NCBI GenBank assembly: GCA_900770275.1
Contig: CAAGJS010000118.1
Span: 1-37,815, forward strand
Direction of reading: 5' to 3'
Source of the DNA: Erysipelotrichaceae bacterium
Lineage (GTDB): Bacteria > Bacillota_I > Bacilli_A > Erysipelotrichales > Erysipelotrichaceae
Length of the DNA stretch: 37,815 nucleotides
A program made the position numbers and the translations under genes. This document shows positions 25,301-31,300 of this stretch, piece after piece (the stretch's first letter is position 1; the number at the start of each line of letters is the position of its first letter). The notes under the pieces were generated by a model, which was not told the origin of the DNA, ran no database searches, and worked only from the letters and a program-made list of their open reading frames with translations.

Positions 25301-28300
25301 CGGCATTCAAGGCGTTACGATTGACACGGAATATGGCTGGATAACGTTCGGGTCGGATGACGAAGCTGTGATCGCAAAGGTTCAGAGTGCGCTCGCAGGT
25401 TACAGTAGTCTGTTCATTACTCCGTTCTACACGTCCTACAATCGTGACAATGAAACCGGGGCTTACCAGTACTTGTATATGTATGATCCAAACAGCAGTC
25501 CTGTTTATACCATCGGTACGGAGGTGACGGATTCACAGGGCAGGATCAAGGTGCTTGTGCAGCAGAACGGTGAAAATATTGTGTCACCGGGGGCAGATCC
25601 TAAATTTGTTGGCCTCTTTAAAACCTTTCCTCCAAAATGGTTCATGATTGGAGAAGACAGCACCCTCTACGTTACGAGTGATCAGCTGCTGGAGCTGAAT
25701 CAGTACGGCGGCTCCATGAATGCATTTGATTTACGAAGAGATATGTCTTTGACATTCCGGAAGATGATGGAGTACCCGAAGAATACAGTGACTGTATCTC
25801 CTGCCGGCACAACAGGGGCAATCGTTACCTTTGTCAATTCCGGTGGAACCTATGAACTGATGAAGGACACGAAGGGCCGCTGGATCATCGACCAGTATCG
25901 TAGACTTGTGATCAGTGATTCCGGTGAGTTTAAGGCCGGGACGATTCTCTATGTCAATGATGCGGACGATGTGGATGCGTGGCTGCAGCCGGAATTCGAT
26001 TCCAAGGGCAGCGTTGTCTTCTACACATTCCGTATTTACAGGGAAGGTACGCATCAGGGCTCGGATCAGGAAGTCTATACGGAATATGCATCGTCAACTG
26101 AAAAGATGACGGTGACATTGTCTGCGAATGATCCTGTCTACTTTGAACAGATCGGCGACAATCTTTACACTTCAGTCTTCGGTCTGCATGATACGGATTC
26201 GCAGTATGATTATGACAATGCGCTCTATTTCACGAAAAATGGAGAGGTGTTGGACTATGCGGTCAAGACTGTACAGGAGTATGGTTATGCGCCGGATATT
26301 GTGAAGAAGGAAGTTCAGAGACTGATTGCGGTTTCGGATGATTCCTACACGGGACATAGGGAAGCAGGCTTCACGCTTTCCAATGCGATTGGACAGTTCC
26401 TGCTGGGAATTATTCCTGACATTTCCAATCGGGATATTCCGGAGTCGTATAAGGAAGCGATGTTCATCTTCGAGGATGGTACGACGGTGGATTCGAAGCT
26501 GAATCTTTCCACGATTCAGCAGAATACGATCCGCAGCTACCGCAATGTGGCCGGCAGCCCTGAGCAGAAGGTGCTGGCGGTGCAGATGAATCAGGTTGGC
26601 GGTGAACAGGTTCTGGTGTCGGTGAACAACACCGGCGAGGGCGTGATCACAGTCAGCGGCAATACGGATGACGCTCTGATTCAGTCGAACCAGCTGGTTC
26701 TCATCAGCAGGGGAAATGTTGAGTATGGTGCAAAGGACAATCCGCTGAACGTGACAGGCTATACGCCGGGTGGCATAGTATCGATCGTCTTTTGCGAATC
26801 GGTAGAAGAAGATACGGATGGTGCCTATGTTCCGCAGGGAAATTACACCGGTAAGGCCTATCTGCAGGCGGATACGAATGTGATGATGCATCAGTCAACA
26901 TTTGCCGGAAAAGCGCTTGTGCGTCTTGCCATCAATAACGGCAGTCTCTTGGGAAGATTGATCAAGCTCATGGAGAATGCGGATATTGAGGTGAAACTGA
27001 AGAACGATCAGGCGGACGGCCATGTCATTGAATTCACGGATGTTGACGGAAATCCGCTGACGCTGGAAGACAATGCGAAGCTGAGCATTCTTGCGGATTA
27101 TGTTGAATCTGCTTCGGTTGAGAATCTGAAGATTCTGGATTCGGCTGCGATGAACCTCAGCATTACGGAGGCAGGAAATATCAGCTTCCTGAACAGTCTG
27201 AACGTTACAGGCGGAACGCTGAAGGCAGATACAAAGAGCGGCAATATCAACAGCTGCGATACCAAAGCAATCAATGGAACAGTATCAGTAACAACCTCCA
27301 ATGGCTATGTATCAGCCGGTAACATCACTTCAAACAACAGCACCGTCACCGTGACTGGAACGGAAACGATGAAGACCGGTATCCTCGAAGCACTGGGTAA
27401 CGGAACAATCACGCTGAAGACGGATAACGATTCGGTTGAGACCAAAGATATCAAGGCTGTCAACGGTACGGTATCAATCACGACCGAAAATAGCCATGTA
27501 TCAACCGGCAACATCACTTCAAACAACAGCACGGTTACCGTGACGGGAACCGAAATGATGAAGGCCGGTATCCTTGAAGCATTGGGTAACGGAACGATCA
27601 CGTTGAAGACGGTTAACGATTCGGTTGAGACCGGAGAGATCAAGGCGACAAACGGTACGGTATCAATCACGACCGAAAATGGCTCGGTATCAACTGGAAA
27701 CATTACCTCGGACAACAGCACTGTTACGCTGGCAACCGGTAACGGAGCTATGACCGTCGGTACTGTTGAAGCGTCGGGAACAGGCAGTGTTTCGCTGGCA
27801 GCGAGCCATGGCCTGATCCGTATGGGCAGTGTTAAGCTGCTGGATTCGGCAAAGCTGAATGTCACCGGTACGGATGTGGATGTGAAGATGGTGTCTGCGG
27901 AAGCTGCGGCGGGTGCGGCGCTTGAAATCACGACCAAAGAGAACAGTATCTATAGCGGCACGCTCTTCGTTGAAAACGGAATTACTTCAGAAGGCAGACT
28001 TGCGCTGAATCTGAGCGGCGGCCTGAAGAAGGCAGATAGCGTTACGAATGATGTTGTTCTCAAGCTTGGCAGAGATGCCTACAGGAAGGGAACCGTTCTC
28101 TCGATGGATGGCGACCTTGGCGAAGAAGGCAGAGAGATCGTCATCGATGTTCTGGATGTGGATGGCAAACTCTTCCGGATCGAAAAGGTACACAGCGTAT
28201 TCATCAAGGGGGTTGAGAACTATGCACTCGCAGATGACTATGCAAGCGATGATAAGGAAGTTGAAGTCGAAACATCGACAGACGTCGAAGAAGTGGTGAA

Positions 28301-31300
28301 ACGGATTCAGGAAGCTCTGGAAACGGAACTCACTGCCGAAGAAAAGGAACGTGAAGAAACAGAAACAGGAGAAGAAACTGGAGAAGAGACGAAGCCGACC
28401 CTGAGCGAACAGATTCTGAAGCTCTTTGATGAGGATGACGTTCTGAAGCAGCTGATGAACGATGCGGCCGAAGACAAGGACGCAGAAACGGCTCTGAATG
28501 AATACCTGAAGAGAGAAGTGACAGAGTTCTTCAACAATGGCAATAGCGAAAAGGTTAATGCTCTGCTTGCCATCTATGAATCCCTGCTTACAGAGGAAGA
28601 AAAGGCGGCCCGTGCAGAAGAACTCCGGAAACAGCTGAATCAGAAGCTGGAAGACGGTATGCCGACGAGGACGCCGGATGAAGCGAAAGAGATGAATGTT
28701 GAAATCGGATCCTCCGATGGCGAAGTGAACATTCATAACTATGGCGACATTACGGTGACGCAGGAAACCGGTGATCTGACGGTCGGTCTGATTGAGACCA
28801 ACGGCGATCCGGGCAGCACGCATAACGGCACTCCGGTTGCGACGGGCGATGTGACTCTTAAGTCGCTGGCTGGTCGTATCGTTGGCTCGAACGGTCGTGA
28901 GATTCATGTGCTGGCGGAAGAAATCCGGATGTCGGCAGCGAAGTCTGTGCTTGGCATGCGGATCAACGAAGCCGCAAAGGACTATGTGATCAGCGGCGAG
29001 CTGAAAGACGAAGAAATTCTGGGACCGGTTGTCGAAGCGAAGACAGATGTAACTACGGATGAGTCCGGGGCTGAAACGGAAACAACCGTCTATGTCATTA
29101 CCTATCAGGCAAAGGCATTTGCGGACTACAGCGGAACATTTGTCTTCCGTGAAAACGATGGGACGCTGGTGGATGTAAAGGCGGTCGATGGCGATGCTGA
29201 GATTCATGAAGTCAGCGGCGACCTTGGACTTGCCCATATCAATGCTTCCGGAAACGCAAAGGCAGAGACGAAGGATACGATCTTCGATGCCCGTGCTGAG
29301 AATGATGAAGCTGTCAATCTCAGCGCCGGAAATGATGCAGTTATGAAGGCGGAAGAGGGAACGATCGGTACGCTGGCTAAGAGAATCGCCGTCAAGGTCG
29401 GCGGCGCGTTAACAGCTGATGCGGCAGGAGATATCTTCCTGCATGCGGAAGATTCGCTGAAGACCAATGTGTCGACCAGAACCGGCATGATCTATGTGGA
29501 TGCGGAAAAAGATCTTACGATCGGGTCCGCAGACGCAGAACTGCGGCTCAAAGAAGTAAATGCCCAAGGAAACCTCACGGTCAACTCCGATGGCAATGTT
29601 GTGATTTATACAGCAAAATCCGGCAAGGCGATGACGCTCAATGCGGCAGGTTCGATCCAGCGCAGCGAAGCGAATGACGAAGCTGCAGTAACGGCGGAAA
29701 GTCTGGCGATGACAGCGGGTGGAGACATCGGATCGAGAGAGAAGATGTTTACGATCGATCTTGGGGACAAGGGTGAGCTGAACCTCACTGCCAAGGAAGC
29801 CTATATCCGCGAAGTCAGCGGAAGTGTGACGCTGGAGAAGGCAGTAACTGCCGGAACGCTGGTGCTTATTGTTCCGGAAGCGCTTCTTGATGGCAATGGC
29901 AGTGAGCGTGACGAAGCCGCAAAGGCACAGATCGCTATCAGCGAAGCCGAAGCTGCTAAGACAGAAACTGAAACAGCGGCAGAAGTCTACCGTACGCTTG
30001 TGACAGAGCCGGCAAAGAAGGCGATGGAAGAAGCGAATGAAAAGCGGCAGGCAGCAGCGGAAGCTGCTGAAACATCAAGGCAGAAGAACGACGCACTGCA
30101 GGAAGCGCTGAAGAAGGCGGAAGAAGATCTGCAGAACGCTCTGGTAGAGGAGCTGGCTGAAAAGCAGCAGGCCCTCGAACAGGCACAGAAGCTTGTGGAA
30201 GCTGCGGCGAAGGAACTGGACGAAAGAACAGCAGAACTTGCGGCAGCGGAAGCGAAGTTCGCGGAAGCTGAAGAAAAGTACAACAACATCAAGGCTGAAC
30301 AGGATCGTCGTGATGCAATCGTGAAAGAAAAGGCAGAAGCACTTGCTGAAGCGATTGCGAAGCGTGATGCGATTGCGACGTCTGAGGAAACAGTAAGGGC
30401 CGGCGGCGATGTTGAAGTACAGGCCGGAAGCGTCGGCAAGGATGGTCATGGCCTCAGCGCTTCTGTAGATGGCGTGACAAGCGTTACGGCAGCTGGCGAT
30501 GTTTATTTGACCAGCGGCGGCACTCTGACGCTTGGAAGCGTGACCGGTAAGAACATCAGTCTCTCTGCGGATGGCGGAATCCATGATCAGGCAGATGCGG
30601 AAGGCCCGGCAGTACAGGGCGAGAAGCTCGTGCTTGTATCGAAGAATGGCGATCTTGGATTGGCAGACAACCATCTCAATATCGCAGCTGAGACGCTGAC
30701 CGCGGATGCGCGGAACATCTACATCGTCAACGATAAATCGCTGACGGCGGACGGTATCTACACGCATGGCAATGATGGCAACGGCGGCGATGTGCAGCTG
30801 ACGGTGAATGGTGATCTCTCCTCGACGGAAGACGGCGTCATCTCCGGAAGTGATGTGAATCTGAAGGCTTCCGGAAACATCGGCACAGGCGATACACCTG
30901 TGAAGGTGGACGCAGATACTCTCTCGGCAGAAGCCAATGGTTCGATTGACATGCATGTCATCTCGCTCAATACGGCGATCGACGGCATGCGCGGCAATTC
31001 GATTCATCTGATCGTTGATGGAAACATTACGGGAAGCGGAATCCGCACACATGATCTTACGGTGAATGCACAGGGCAATATCGGTAATGAAACGGAGCCG
31101 TTCAGCTACTATGCGAGTGGCAAAGTGTTACTGACATCGGTATTTGGAAGTGTGATGGGTGTCAACGGCTACCGTGCACCGACGCCGCAGGAAGTGGCGA
31201 AGAAAATCGTCAATGCCTTCACCATGCTGGAGGATGAGATGATGAATCTCGAAGACAGTCTGAAGTCGACGATCCGCAGAATTACGGAAACGGAGACGGA

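Noticed and set aside
27273..27740. Regular repeats as a CRISPR array
   Set aside because: The units are 189-bp coding repeats with no short repeat/spacer alternation and lie within one reading frame.
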